Assembly (NCBI GenBank): GCA_020692215.1
Contig: JAIMKW010000001.1
Location: 718,442-782,441 of the forward strand
Reading direction: 5' to 3'
Length of the DNA stretch: 64,000 bases
Source: Sandarakinorhabdus sp.
GTDB lineage: Bacteria > Pseudomonadota > Alphaproteobacteria > Sphingomonadales > Sphingomonadaceae
This document shows positions 24,152 to 33,756 of this stretch, piece after piece (positions within the stretch are counted from its first letter, which is position 1; every line of letters begins with the position of its first letter). The translations under genes and the position numbers were made by a program. Below the pieces are notes generated by a model. The model was not told the origin of the DNA and ran no database searches. It was given only the letters and a program-made list of their open reading frames with translations.

Positions 24152-26572
24152 TCACCTGCCCGGCTGCATCACCAGAGTCCATCGTGTCGGCCCCGGCAAG
24201 AAGGGGGTCGGCCTGCCTTCCACCCAGTCCTGATGGCCGGCCAGATAATAGGGCGTCCGCGGGTTCCCCGCCTGCCCGCCGGGCATTTGAAACAGCCCTT
24301 CAGCCTCGCGGCCCGGTGAGACTGCAAACCGCTCCGAAGCGCCAAAGCCCTTCGCCTGCGCGCGCACGGTGGGCCTGTCGCCCGGAACCGAAACCTCGCG
24401 CGGGTTCACCACCCAGCCCAGGGGCGCAATGGCCCGGGCCAGCGGATGCGAAACCCCGGCAACCCCGGTTTCCCCCCAGGTGTAGCGCGCGATGCTGCCG
24501 CCGGCCTTCACACCCACATCTTCGGCCACCTTGTCCAGCACAGTATCCAGAAAGCCATCCCAGCTCGCATGGCCCTTGGGCGTCAGCGCCGCCGGCCGGG
24601 CCGTCAGCAGCCGCCGCATCGCCCCCTCGCCCTGCGCTGGCACATAGGTCTTGCGGAACGCATCGTCCTGCGGTTTGCCAAGCCACGCTTCATAGGCTCC
24701 GTTCACGACCTCCTGGCGGAACCTGTCCACCAGCCGATAGCCGACAGAAGACGGCACCGCCCGCTCGCCCCAGGCTTCCACTGGCGCCACCATTGCGGCC
24801 AGCTCGGCGTTGCCGGGACGCTTGTTCAGCTCGGCCAGCAGCTGCTGCTGCCAGAAGCGGTTTCGGGTTGCCACAACATCCAGCTGGATCGCCAGGAAGT
24901 CGGCTGGCGTGAACCGGTCCTTCGCCAGCAGCAGGTCGCGGATCCGCCCGGCACGTGCACCACTGGCATAGCCGCCATCCCCCAGTTTCGCGAAGGCATC
25001 GCCGCCCATCACCCGGCTGTTCGCAGTCCAGATCCGTGTGCCTGCCGGGTTCACCACGGCCGGCGTGTCTTCGGGCGCAAGGTCCCCGGCCCAGCCGCGT
25101 GATCCATCGGCAAAGCTCACCGCTTCCTGCCCATCGAAGCCGAAGCGCGCCGGCACCCGGCCGATGATCGTCCAGCCGATATTTCCGGCTGAATCCCCCA
25201 CCGTGAAATTCTGCTGCGGAATGCCAGAGCGTTGCGCAATCGCCATGGCTTCAGTCACACTCCCGGCCTTTTCCATCGCCAGCGCCGGCGCCAGCCGGAT
25301 CGCGTCGGGGTTGTGCGCCGTCCAGCGCATGGCAATCGTCCGCCCGAAGGCGTCCTCTCCCACGATCGGCCCCCAGATGGTGTCGCGAACCGCCAGTGTC
25401 TGGCAATCGGCCTTCACGCACAAACGCTCGTCAAACCGGACTATCGTCGCGATGCCATCGGGTGTGCGGTAGGTACCCGCCGCTTCGTCCTCCCACTCCA
25501 CGATCACCGCGTCGGCGGTATCGAGATAGCTGTTTGTGTAGCCCCAGGCGACCCGTCCGTTGGACCCGGCCACCAGGAACGGCGTGCCGGGCAGCGTCAC
25601 CCCGGTTGCATCCATCGGCTGTTCGGCCGAGCCCGGCGCAGGCCGCACCACCAGCCGCGCCCGATACCAGATTGAGGGCACATCCAGCCCCAGGTGCATG
25701 TCGTTGGCAACCAGCGCTGCACCATGGGCCGTCAGCGATCCGCCAACCGCCCAGTTGTTCGATCCCACCTCTTCGGCAATGCGCACATCCCCCGGCACGG
25801 CTGCAGCCGATGGCAGGGCAGGGGCCGTCGTCATGGGCGCCACGGCAGCGGGCATCGGCGGCTCCACCAGCTTGCTCCCGTCGATCGGCGCATCCAGCTC
25901 CGTTGTCACCGGATAGAGAAAGGCCGACATCTCTGCCCCCAGCGTTTTTGCGGCCCGCGCCCGGTCCATCTCCCGCTGCGGAACAGCAGGCTGAAGATCC
26001 AGATACATGGCAAACACCACCAGCACCGTATCTTCTGCAGTCCAGTCCGAAGGGGCGCCACGAAGCAGCATATATTCGAACGGCGCGCCCCGCAGCGCTG
26101 CACGCCCCTGGTTTACGCCCGCCACATAGGAGTCCAGCACGCCGCGCTCTTCGGCCGACATTGCCGCCACCATGGCCCTGGCGCGCGCCCGGAAGCGGTG
26201 CGGGCGGATCACCCGGTCCACCTTCTCCAGCGAACCGCCCGACAAGGCGGCAAGTTCGCCAGCGGCATAGCGGCGCAGCATGTCCATCCGGAACAGGCGG
26301 TCCTGCGCGTGCAGATACCCCAGCGCATGGGCTACGTCGGCCCGTGTCTGCCCTGTCACGGTGGCCGTTCCCTGCGCATCGCGCGATACCGTTACGGGGG
26401 CCGAAAGCCCGGCCAGCGCAATCTCGCCCTCCAGCACCGGTGTGGAGCGCTCCATCCCCCACCAGATCCACCCGATGATGGCCAGGATCGCCAGCGCTGC
26501 CAACAGCAGCAGCCATCCCAGACCGCGTCCTATCCGCGCCCCGATGGAACGCTTCCGTGCTGCTTCAGCCAT
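24152..26572 (-). CDS. Penicillin acylase family protein (Ntn hydrolase)
   Basis: An 806-residue Ntn-hydrolase precursor. A membrane anchor or signal lies at residues about 18-38, then the alpha chain with RDAQGTATVTGQTRADVAHALGYLHAQDRLFRMDM. The cleavage and nucleophile site VGSNNWAVGG (Ser near residue 271) starts the beta chain, followed by LVANDMHLGLDVPSIWYRARL. Such enzymes hydrolyse amides such as beta-lactams, acyl-homoserine lactones or N-acyl amino acids; substrate is unknown. GGGAGGA stands 9 bases before the ATG at 26572; the in-frame start 123 bases upstream is not protein-like. It is convergent with the autotransporter gene. Confidence 0.9.
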   Translation of the reverse strand: MAEAARKRSIGARIGRGLGWLLLLAALAILAIIGWIWWGMERSTPVLEGEIALAGLSAPVTVSRDAQGTATVTGQTRADVAHALGYLHAQDRLFRMDMLRRYAAGELAALSGGSLEKVDRVIRPHRFRARARAMVAAMSAEERGVLDSYVAGVNQGRAALRGAPFEYMLLRGAPSDWTAEDTVLVVFAMYLDLQPAVPQREMDRARAAKTLGAEMSAFLYPVTTELDAPIDGSKLVEPPMPAAVAPMTTAPALPSAAAVPGDVRIAEEVGSNNWAVGGSLTAHGAALVANDMHLGLDVPSIWYRARLVVRPAPGSAEQPMDATGVTLPGTPFLVAGSNGRVAWGYTNSYLDTADAVIVEWEDEAAGTYRTPDGIATIVRFDERLCVKADCQTLAVRDTIWGPIVGEDAFGRTIAMRWTAHNPDAIRLAPALAMEKAGSVTEAMAIAQRSGIPQQNFTVGDSAGNIGWTIIGRVPARFGFDGQEAVSFADGSRGWAGDLAPEDTPAVVNPAGTRIWTANSRVMGGDAFAKLGDGGYASGARAGRIRDLLLAKDRFTPADFLAIQLDVVATRNRFWQQQLLAELNKRPGNAELAAMVAPVEAWGERAVPSSVGYRLVDRFRQEVVNGAYEAWLGKPQDDAFRKTYVPAQGEGAMRRLLTARPAALTPKGHASWDGFLDTVLDKVAEDVGVKAGGSIARYTWGETGVAGVSHPLARAIAPLGWVVNPREVSVPGDRPTVRAQAKGFGASERFAVSPGREAEGLFQMPGGQAGNPRTPYYLAGHQDWVEGRPTPFLPGPTRWTLVMQPGR

Positions 26573-26770
26573 TGCGTGCAGTCCTCCCCGAACCGTTTGA
26601 GCACCAGCGCTAAGCCCTCTGTGTCGCAGGTTCAAGCGTTGACCCCCCCTGTTGCATTGCTGCCACAGGCCCCAACAGGAAATGCTGCGCGCCATGCGTC
26701 AACAGTTTGACACCATGGTTAATGGAGATAGAAAGCGCTTGTTCACAGTCTCTTGATAGAGAGTCTTAGC

Positions 26771-26911
26771 ATGACGATTAATATTGGAACGCTCATCACC
26801 GTCTCGGCTCTCGCTGCCGCCGTCGCCAGCGCCAACAGCAGCCCGGCTGTCGCAAAGGCTTCGCCCGCGCTGGAAGCTGCCGCACCCGTGGTTGCCCCTG
26901 CAACGCGATGA
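26771..26911 (+). CDS. Possible small exported peptide (46 residues)
   Basis: A short ORF beginning MTINIGTLITVSALAAAVAS, then an Ala/Pro-rich tail ending APATR. The N-terminus looks like a signal or membrane peptide. It lies in the otherwise empty 26573-26980 interval. A TTGACA box occurs at 26707-26712 without a convincing -10, and only weak AGAGAG precedes the ATG. It could be a real small protein or chance. The rest of the interval shows nothing else. Confidence 0.4.
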   Translation: MTINIGTLITVSALAAAVASANSSPAVAKASPALEAAAPVVAPATR

Positions 26912-26980
26912 GTGCTGAAACAGGCGTGCCGGCCAGGGCGGCAAAATAGCTGGGTGCATCCGCCCGCCCACCTGCGCTAG

Positions 26981-28840
26981 ATGGCCGCTATGGCCGAACC
27001 GAACCCCCTTGAAGATTTCCGTCAGGCGCTCGCCGCCGGCATGCGCGCCCTTGGCCGCCGCCCCGAGTTCGAACTGGCCTATACGGCCGACAAGCCCGCC
27101 TGCCACGGGGATCAGGCGCGGGTTCCCCAGCCATCGCGCGGGCTGAGCGTTGAACAGGCCGCCGAAGCGCGCGGCTGGGCCGACAGCTTCGCCCTCCGCC
27201 GCCGCCTGCACGATGCCGGGGCGCACGCCGCCGTCCAGATCGGCCACGGCCTCCCGCGGGACATGCTGAACGCGGCCGAACAGGCCCGCATCGAAGCGCT
27301 TGGTGGCCGCGAGATGGCCGGTGTCGCGCTGAACCTGAAACGCATGCTCGATGTGCGCATGAAGACCGATCCCATCGCCCGCGCCCGCACGCCCGATGAA
27401 GTGCCGCTGGCAACCGCCGTCGGCCTTGTCGTGCGCGAGCGCCTCACCGGCGAACCCGTGCCCGACAGTGCGGCAAACGCGGTCGACATGGTGCGCGGCC
27501 GGCTCGAGGATGTCGCTGCCGGCCACCTCGATGCCCTCGCCGGCACTGTCGACGACCAGGCGGCCTTTGCCGAAGCCTTCGTGCGGGTTCTCCACGATCT
27601 TGGCCTTGCTGATGATCCGGATTCCCCGGCCGACGCCGACGAGGAACAGGAAGGCGAGGAAGGCGAAGATGAAAGCCAGGGCGACGATGAGGGCAATGAG
27701 GACAGCGAAGCCTCAAGCGCCGAACAGTCGATAGAAACCCGCGCCGAGGACCAGGACGGCGAAGACGGCGAGGGCGAGACCCGCGAAGTCGAGATGGAGA
27801 CCGAGATGGTTTCCGAAGCCGAACTGGGCGACGAGGGCGAGGACGGCATGATGCCGTGGCGCCCGAACCTGCCCGATTCTAAGTTGCCAGCCGATTTTGC
27901 CTATCGTCCCTGGACCACGGAATTCGATGAAGTCGTGACCGCAGAAGAGCTGTGCGAGGCCGAGGAACTGGCGCGTCTTCGCGGCTATCTCGATCAGCAA
28001 CTCGTCACTTTGCAGGGCGCAGTCACCAAGCTCGCCAACCGCCTTCAGCGCCGCCTGATGGCGCAACAGAACCGCAGCTGGGATTTCGATCAGGAAGAAG
28101 GCCTGCTCGATAGCGCCCGCCTCACCCGGGTCGTTGTCGCCCCCGATCACGCGCTCAGCTACAAGGTGGAGCGCGACACGAAGTTCCGCGACACGGTCGT
28201 CACCCTGCTGATCGACAATTCCGGCTCGATGCGCGGCCGCCCCATATCCATCGCGGCGATTTCGGCCGACATCATGGCCCGCACGCTCGAACGGTGCGGC
28301 GTGAAAACCGAAATCCTGGGGTTCACCACGCGTGCCTGGAAGGGCGGGCAAAGCCGGGAAAAATGGCTCGCCAGCGGCCGCCCGGCCAAGCCCGGCCGCC
28401 TGAATGATTTGCGCCACATCATCTACAAGCAGGCCGATGCGCCCTGGCGCCGCGCCCGCCGCAACCTCGGCCTGATGATGCGCGAAGGCCTGCTGAAAGA
28501 GAATATCGATGGCGAGGCGCTGCTGTGGGCCCACAACCGCCTGCTCGCCCGGCAGGAGGACCGGCGGATTCTCATGGTCATCTCCGATGGCGCGCCGGTC
28601 GATGATTCCACGCTCTCGGTGAATTCGGGCAACTATCTGGAGCGCCATCTCAGGCAGGTGATCGGCTGGATCGAAGGGCGCAGCCCGGTAGAGCTCATCG
28701 CCATCGGCATCGGCCACGATGTTACCCGCTATTACAAGCGCGCTGTCACCATCATGGATGCCGAACAGCTTGGCGGCGCGATGGTGGAACAGCTGGCCGG
28801 CCTGTTCGAGGAAGAAAGCGCCCGCAAGAAGGGCCGCTGA
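26981..28840 (+). CDS. cobT: Cobaltochelatase CobT-like protein with VWA domain
   Basis: 619 residues matching CobT, the VWA-bearing subunit that works with the AAA+ protein CobS to insert cobalt in aerobic cobalamin synthesis. The N-terminal domain (1-210) is followed by a highly acidic segment (about 212-285) and a VWA domain (about 400-610). The VWA MIDAS motif is DNSGSMRG, completed by [17 protein letters not shown] is also typical. No other cobalamin gene is in the window. Many Sphingomonadales carry cobST apart from a B12 pathway, so its actual role may differ. ATG 26990 is an alternative start. Confidence 0.9.
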   Translation: MAAMAEPNPLEDFRQALAAGMRALGRRPEFELAYTADKPACHGDQARVPQPSRGLSVEQAAEARGWADSFALRRRLHDAGAHAAVQIGHGLPRDMLNAAEQARIEALGGREMAGVALNLKRMLDVRMKTDPIARARTPDEVPLATAVGLVVRERLTGEPVPDSAANAVDMVRGRLEDVAAGHLDALAGTVDDQAAFAEAFVRVLHDLGLADDPDSPADADEEQEGEEGEDESQGDDEGNEDSEASSAEQSIETRAEDQDGEDGEGETREVEMETEMVSEAELGDEGEDGMMPWRPNLPDSKLPADFAYRPWTTEFDEVVTAEELCEAEELARLRGYLDQQLVTLQGAVTKLANRLQRRLMAQQNRSWDFDQEEGLLDSARLTRVVVAPDHALSYKVERDTKFRDTVVTLLIDNSGSMRGRPISIAAISADIMARTLERCGVKTEILGFTTRAWKGGQSREKWLASGRPAKPGRLNDLRHIIYKQADAPWRRARRNLGLMMREGLLKENIDGEALLWAHNRLLARQEDRRILMVISDGAPVDDSTLSVNSGNYLERHLRQVIGWIEGRSPVELIAIGIGHDVTRYYKRAVTIMDAEQLGGAMVEQLAGLFEEESARKKGR

Positions 28841-28873
28841 GCCTCGCCTGCCGCGCCACCGCCCTCCGGCCTG

Positions 28874-30027
28874 CTAGGCTCGTGCCGACAGGAAATCCAG
28901 CACCAGCCGCGTCACCGCTTCGGGTTGCTCCTGCTGCACCCAGTGCCCCGCGCCTGGCAGGATATGGCAACCTCTCAAATCGGTGCATCCGCGCGTCTGC
29001 ATGGCTTCCAGAGCACCGGGGCTCTGATGGATGCCCCAGTCGCTGGCGCCTGCGATGAAACAAGAGGGCACGTCGATGGCCCGGCCGGAAAACAGCTCGA
29101 AATCCGCCATGAAGGCACCCGATGTCACGGCTCGATACCAGGCAAGGCTCGGCCCGAAGCCGGTGCGCGCAAATTCGTCCGCGTAAACGGCAAGCTCCGC
29201 GTCACGCAGCCATTCGCAGGCAGCAACAGTCCCGGCGGGCGGCATTTCGGCCGCCACGGTTGCCGCCATGCCCATGGCTTCATCCATCACATAGTAGGTT
29301 GGCATCTTCGCCAGTTCGGCTGCTGTCCAACCCGCCAGCGGATGCGGCCGGTTCCCCGCCCAGTCGGCGCTTTTCACATGATAATAAGCGCGCAGGAAAT
29401 CCCGCATGCCCTGCGGCGGTGCATCCATGTCGGCGGCGGCCGCATCGGTCGAATAATAATGCTGATAATGTTTGCGCGGCCGCTCCAGCGCGGCCAGCGC
29501 CGCGTGGATATCGGGCGCCGGCTGGGCCGCGCGCGGCGTTTCGGCGGTTCCGAAGGGAAGGGCCGGCGGGCCGGGGAAGGGTGTGCTCATCATCACCACG
29601 CGGCGGACCACATCGGGCCGCACCAGCGCTGCCCAGCCCGCCACGGGCGATCCGAAATCATGGCCGATCACGGTAGCAACCTCGCGGTGGCCAAAGGCCG
29701 AAACCAGCCCCAGGGCATCGCGCACAAGGTTGAGGATCCTTGCAGAGGCCAGCGCCCCATCGCCGCCGGTGGTGCGCCCATAGCCGCGCTGGTCGGGCGC
29801 GATCACATGGTAGCCCGCCGCCGCCAGCGGCAGCATCAGCTTGCGCCAGCTTAGGCCAGTTCCGGAAAGCCGTGCAGCAGCAACATGCAAGGCCGCCGAG
29901 CCTTCCCGGAACCGGGCGCTTCGAACCCGGCCTCCAGCACATGCATGCGAAGCCCGTTGATGCCATCCACGAACCGCGAGCGGATTCCGGCGGGCAGCAC
30001 ATCAGGCGAGAGCGGCGGCAGGGTCAT
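28874..30027 (-). pseudogene. Alpha/beta hydrolase (epoxide hydrolase type) broken by one frameshift
   Basis: The gene starts at ATG 30027 (MTLPPLSPDVLPAGIRSRF) and reads to the oxyanion motif LLLHGFPELA, where an in-frame TAA appears at 29853-29851. One frame over, the protein resumes at once with SWRKLMLPLAAAGYHVIAPDQRGYGRT, GHDFGSPVAGW (nucleophile Asp) and GAGHWVQQEQPE (catalytic His). A single missing base in the Tyr codon before SWRK explains both. All other motifs are intact, so the break is recent, a sequencing error or a recoding site. An intact epoxide hydrolase of another subfamily lies at 40190-41323. Confidence 0.85.
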
Positions 30028-30055
30028 GCCAGAGCGTTTGGCGCCATCCGCGCCA

Positions 30056-30352
30056 TCAGCACTTCCTGGCGTTTTTTCCGATGATGGCACCAGCCGCAGC
30101 ACCGACACCGGCGCCCAGGGCCGCCTCGCCCACATTGCCGCCCAATATGGCCACGGTGGCTGCGCCACCCACGGCGCCGACAACGGCACCCTTCTTCTTG
30201 TCTGCGTTTTTCGCCTTCACGCATTGCCCATGATTGTCATAGACCCGGCCATTGTACACCCACTGCTCCTGGCCTTTTCCCTTGGCTTCCACCGGAAGGG
30301 CAGGGATCAACAACACCAGCGATGCGATCGCGAGATAACCAGCCTTGCGCAC
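30056..30352 (-). CDS. Glycine-zipper exported protein
   Basis: 98 residues: signal peptide (cleavage near PVEAKG), a short charged stretch WVYNGRVYDNHGQCVKAK, then a long glycine zipper (GAVVGAVGGAATVAILGG and GAGVGAAAGAIIG), typical of outer-membrane-associated 17 kDa antigen-like or Rick-type small proteins. It probably inserts in the cell envelope. It lies 28 bases upstream of the broken hydrolase on the same strand. AGGAG-like bases precede the ATG. Confidence 0.82.
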   Translation of the reverse strand: MRKAGYLAIASLVLLIPALPVEAKGKGQEQWVYNGRVYDNHGQCVKAKNADKKKGAVVGAVGGAATVAILGGNVGEAALGAGVGAAAGAIIGKNARKC

Positions 30353-30463
30353 CCAAATTCTCCTTCATGCTGTTCAGCTTTTTACTGATATCAGCACTTT
30401 ATGACCCACTGTTAACCATTAACCCGAGCAATCCCCCCTGTCACGCCGATTCCGCAGCCAGGC

Positions 30464-32260
30464 TCATTCGTCACCATTTGTTACAATTTCCAGGATGGCA
30501 TCGCCAAAGCGCTCCAGCTTGGCTGCGCCTATACCCGGCACCTGGGAAAGCGCGTCCCGGCTTTCTGGCCGCAGGGCCGCAATGGCCTTCAGCGTGCTGT
30601 CGTGCAGCACCACGAAGGCCGGCACATCGTCCGCCTCGGCCTGTCCGCGCCGCCAGTGTCTGAGCCTTTCGAACAATCCGGCATCCTCTGCCGGCAGGTC
30701 TTCGGCCACGGCGGCCGTGCGCCCCCGCTTTCTTGGCTGCGGCGCCCAATCGTCGGCGCGCACAGCCACCGCAGCCTCGCCCTTCAGGATGGGCCGGGCC
30801 GCCCGCCCCAGCCGGATCCCGCCGTGTGCGGCATCGCGCTCCAGTGCCGCATGCCCCTCCAGCACCCGCCCCAGCCGCAGCCATTGCGCTTCGGCCAGAT
30901 CCTTGCCGATCCCGAACACGCTCAACTTGTCATGCCCAAAGCCTGTCACGCGCGCATCCTCGGTGCCGCGCAGCACCTTTGCCACATGGCCCAGCCCGAA
31001 CCGCTGCCCGGTGCGATAGACAGCCGAAAGCAGCTTGCGCGCTGCCTCGCTCACATCCAGCGATGCCGGCGCTTCCAGGCAATTGTCGCAATTCCCGCAC
31101 GGCGGCGGCGCATCCTCACCGAAGTGCATCAGCAGCGGTATCCGGCGGCAGCCCAGCGTCTGCGCCCACGCGGCAATCTTCTGCACCTGCCCCAGTTCAT
31201 GCGCCTTTCGCGCTTCATCGGCATCGCCCTGTTCGATCCGCTGGCGCGCCAGTGTCACATCCGCAGGCCCCCAGAACAGCCGTGCAACCGCGGGCTGCCC
31301 ATCGCGGCCCGCGCGCCCTGTCTCCTGATAATAGGCCTCGATCGATTTCGGCAGGCCCATATGCGCCACGAAACGGATGTCGGGCTTGTCGATCCCCATC
31401 CCGAAGGCGACCGTTGCGCACATCACGGCATCCTCGGCGCGCTGAAAGCTGCGCTGGTTGGCGCTGCGCACGTCGCCCGGCAGCCCGGCATGATAGACCA
31501 GCGCCTTCACGCCGCCGGCCTTCAGCGTTTCGGCAGACCGTTCGGCTTCGGCCCGTGTCTGGCAGTAAACGATGCCCGCCACCGGCCCCTGCGCCTTTAC
31601 AAAGGCCAGCAACTGTTCGGCTGGCCGGCGTTTGCCTTCTGCACCATAGCGGATGTTGGGCCGGTCGAACCCGGCCACCACCAGCCGCTCGGGCGAAATG
31701 CCCAGCTGTTCGCAGATGTCTGCCCGTGTCATCGCATCGGCGGTCGCTGTCAGCGCCAGGCGGGGCACGCCCGGCAGCAGGTCGCACAACGCCTTCAGCT
31801 TTCGGTAGTCGGGCCGGAAATCATGCCCCCACTGGCTCACGCAATGCGCTTCGTCGATGGCAATCAGGCTGACGGGCGCCTCGCACACCATCCGGCGGAA
31901 GCTGTCCATCGCCGCGCGCTCGGGCGCCACATACAACAGGTCCAGCTCGCCCGCCCGGAAAGCCCGCGCCGTTTCCAGCCCATCGGGCGATTGGCTGTTG
32001 ATCGCTGCCGCTCTCACCCCCGCCAGCGTCAGCGCCCGCACCTGATCGGCCATCAACGCGATCAGCGGCGAAACCACAATTCCGCATCCAGGGCGGCATA
32101 TGGCGGGGATCTGGTAGCACAGCGATTTGCCCGATCCCGTGGGCATCACCAGGGCAACATCGCGCCCGGCGCCAACGTCGGCGATCACGCCGGCCTGGGG
32201 CCCGCGAAACCCCTCGAAGCCGAAAATGGAATGCAGGGCTTCAAGGGGTTCGCGAATCAT
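30464..32260 (-). CDS. recQ: ATP-dependent DNA helicase RecQ
   Basis: A 3'-5' superfamily 2 helicase for recombination and fork repair. The 598 residues show motif I MPTGSGKSLCYQ, motif II IDEAHCVSQWGHDFRP (DEAH plus aromatic-rich loop), motif III LTATAD and motif VI ETGRAGRDGQ. A zinc-binding domain (CRRIP...C-GNCDNC) and the winged helix follow. The C-terminus holds an HRDC domain (RPESRDALSQVPGIGAAKLERFG). It lies 6 bases after a MerT-like gene, so it may be co-transcribed with a metal cassette, an unusual neighbour. RecQ length and motifs are complete. Confidence 0.95.
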   Translation of the reverse strand: MIREPLEALHSIFGFEGFRGPQAGVIADVGAGRDVALVMPTGSGKSLCYQIPAICRPGCGIVVSPLIALMADQVRALTLAGVRAAAINSQSPDGLETARAFRAGELDLLYVAPERAAMDSFRRMVCEAPVSLIAIDEAHCVSQWGHDFRPDYRKLKALCDLLPGVPRLALTATADAMTRADICEQLGISPERLVVAGFDRPNIRYGAEGKRRPAEQLLAFVKAQGPVAGIVYCQTRAEAERSAETLKAGGVKALVYHAGLPGDVRSANQRSFQRAEDAVMCATVAFGMGIDKPDIRFVAHMGLPKSIEAYYQETGRAGRDGQPAVARLFWGPADVTLARQRIEQGDADEARKAHELGQVQKIAAWAQTLGCRRIPLLMHFGEDAPPPCGNCDNCLEAPASLDVSEAARKLLSAVYRTGQRFGLGHVAKVLRGTEDARVTGFGHDKLSVFGIGKDLAEAQWLRLGRVLEGHAALERDAAHGGIRLGRAARPILKGEAAVAVRADDWAPQPRKRGRTAAVAEDLPAEDAGLFERLRHWRRGQAEADDVPAFVVLHDSTLKAIAALRPESRDALSQVPGIGAAKLERFGDAILEIVTNGDE

Positions 32261-32266
32261 GCGCCC

Positions 32267-32674
32267 TTATAGGAGGAGGTCGGCCGCAAGGAAGGCGAAG
32301 AAGAAGCCGACAGCCCACACCGCCGCCGAAATCCCCAGCATCCACCCGCTGAAGGCGCGCAAGCGCCTGCAGGCATCCGCCTTCGCCTTGTCGGCCGGGC
32401 AGGGCAGGTGCGCGGCGCGGCGGTGCATCAGCCCCGCCGCCACCAGCATCAGCCCCGATCCTGCAAACAGCCAACCCTTGTAGACCGTCAGCGCAACCAG
32501 CCAGGGCGCCGCCGTCACCAGCCCCGCCAGGCTCGCCCCCAGCCCCAGCGTCACCAGCAGCGCGGGAAGCGCGCAACACAGCAGCGTGGAGGTGGAAGCG
32601 AACAGGCTGAGCGTTGGCGCCAGCGTGTCCTTCAGGCCAATCGTGCGGTCCATCGCATCATCGCCGGCCATCAT
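32267..32674 (-). CDS. MerT-like three-helix membrane protein (putative metal importer)
   Basis: 135 residues with three hydrophobic helices. Helix 1 holds a Cys-Cys pair (Cys33-Cys34, LLCCALPALL). The loop between helices 2 and 3 holds two more cysteines (Cys92, Cys102). This is the arrangement of MerT, which passes metal ions from MerP across the inner membrane, though loop spacing is longer. The ATG overlaps the stop of the MerP-like gene upstream (ATGA), as in merTP-like pairs but in the order P then T. No merR or merA is present, so mercury is not assured. Confidence 0.6.
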   Translation of the reverse strand: MMAGDDAMDRTIGLKDTLAPTLSLFASTSTLLCCALPALLVTLGLGASLAGLVTAAPWLVALTVYKGWLFAGSGLMLVAAGLMHRRAAHLPCPADKAKADACRRLRAFSGWMLGISAAVWAVGFFFAFLAADLLL

Positions 32675-33003
32675 TTCGGCTCGCGGATGATCGCCGTCAC
32701 GGCATAGCCGCTGTCGGTGATCAGCTTCGTCAGCGTCTTGTCGTCAAGCGTCGCGCCAGCCTTCAGGCCCAGATGCACTTCGCCCTTCCCAAGATCGGCA
32801 TGGATGCTCGATACATCATCGCGCTTCTTCATCATCGCCTCGATCGATCGGGCGCAAAAATCGCACACCAGCCCGTTCACCTTCACGGTCACCATCTGGG
32901 CGCCCGTGGAGGACGTTGCAGTGGCAGTGGCCGGAGCCGCAAGGACCATAGCGGCGGCAAGGGTGGAAGTGGCAAGGGCCACGGCAACAAACAGCTTCTT
33001 CAT
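32671..33003 (-). CDS. MerP-like periplasmic heavy-metal-associated protein
   Basis: 110 residues: signal peptide (to about residue 25) followed by a single HMA ferredoxin-like domain with the metal site VNGLVCDFCARSIEAM (Cys47, Cys50). The CDFC pair replaces the usual CxxC in GMTCxxC. It would bind a soft metal ion in the periplasm and hand it to the adjacent MerT-like protein. The two genes are translationally coupled. It lies 15 bases after the beta-barrel-like gene. Confidence 0.82.
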   Translation of the reverse strand: MKKLFVAVALATSTLAAAMVLAAPATATATSSTGAQMVTVKVNGLVCDFCARSIEAMMKKRDDVSSIHADLGKGEVHLGLKAGATLDDKTLTKLITDSGYAVTAIIREPK

Positions 33004-33018
33004 GATATCATCCTCTCA

Positions 33019-33672
33019 TCAAAACCGAAAAACGGAGTTCAGTATCAGCCCGCCCCGGTCGGTCACCCCGGCCTCGACAAGCATGGTGCGATAGAAAATC
33101 CGCGCAACGACGGCCGGAACGATCTCGTCCGGCGCATCCGATGTTCGCCGCAGCTGGGCGAACAACCACAGATGCGCGTCGCCATAGTCACCGGCATAAG
33201 GGGCCCAGCCCATGCGGGCCATCTGCATGTCGCTGGTTCCGATGCGGTCGGCCCCATCGCCTGCAACATGGGTCAGGCGCGCCATCCCCATCACCATCAC
33301 GCGGCGGGTTTCCCAGTCGGCCTGTGCTTCCACAAAGCCCGCCGGGTGCAGCCCTTCGCCATCCCGCCAGGCGCCACCCGCCAATCCTGCAAGATACAGG
33401 TTGGCCTGAGAGCCTGGCATGTTCCAGCGTTTTGCAAGCCAGGTGGCCTGTGCGCCGGCCATGGTCCAGTCGTCGGCCCGCATCCGCAGCACGCGGCCGC
33501 CGATGCTGTAGTGGCGGTTCGGGGTGTAGTGCAGCAGCAACGAACCCATCATCGGATCCAGCTCCTGCATCACGGTGATGCCGCCGGGGTAGGATACGGG
33601 CCGCGCATCCGCGCCTGTCCCTCCAAGCAGCAGGGGCGCAGCTGCCAAGGCAGCCGCAATCAAAAATCGCAT
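33019..33672 (-). CDS. Putative small outer membrane beta-barrel protein
   Basis: 217 residues, signal peptide ending near GADARP. The rest consists of alternating short amphipathic strands rich in Gly, Met and aromatic residues and ends with Phe (GGLILNSVFRF), the usual outer-membrane barrel signature. Met-rich patches (MQELDPMMGS, RRVMVMGMARL) may contact a soft metal. GAAGGA precedes the ATG at 33672. It is part of the metal cassette 34128-32267. No named family is recognised. Confidence 0.6.
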   Translation of the reverse strand: MRFLIAAALAAAPLLLGGTGADARPVSYPGGITVMQELDPMMGSLLLHYTPNRHYSIGGRVLRMRADDWTMAGAQATWLAKRWNMPGSQANLYLAGLAGGAWRDGEGLHPAGFVEAQADWETRRVMVMGMARLTHVAGDGADRIGTSDMQMARMGWAPYAGDYGDAHLWLFAQLRRTSDAPDEIVPAVVARIFYRTMLVEAGVTDRGGLILNSVFRF

Positions 33673-33756
33673 ATCGAACAATCCTTCGGTCAGACCGGAA
33701 GCCCAGCGCCACGCGACAGGGCCTTCAGGAAAACCCCGCAACGCAGGGTCGGGCGG

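Noticed and set aside
26981..28840. A cobalamin biosynthesis locus around cobT
   Set aside because: No cobS, cobN or other cob gene is nearby in this window.
30602..32272. A 556-codon plus-strand frame opposite recQ
   Set aside because: No recognisable domain, His/Gln/Arg-rich; recQ motifs are complete on the other strand.
32267..33003. A complete mer mercury resistance operon
   Set aside because: Only MerT-like and MerP-like genes; merR and merA are missing and cysteine spacing in the loop differs from MerT.
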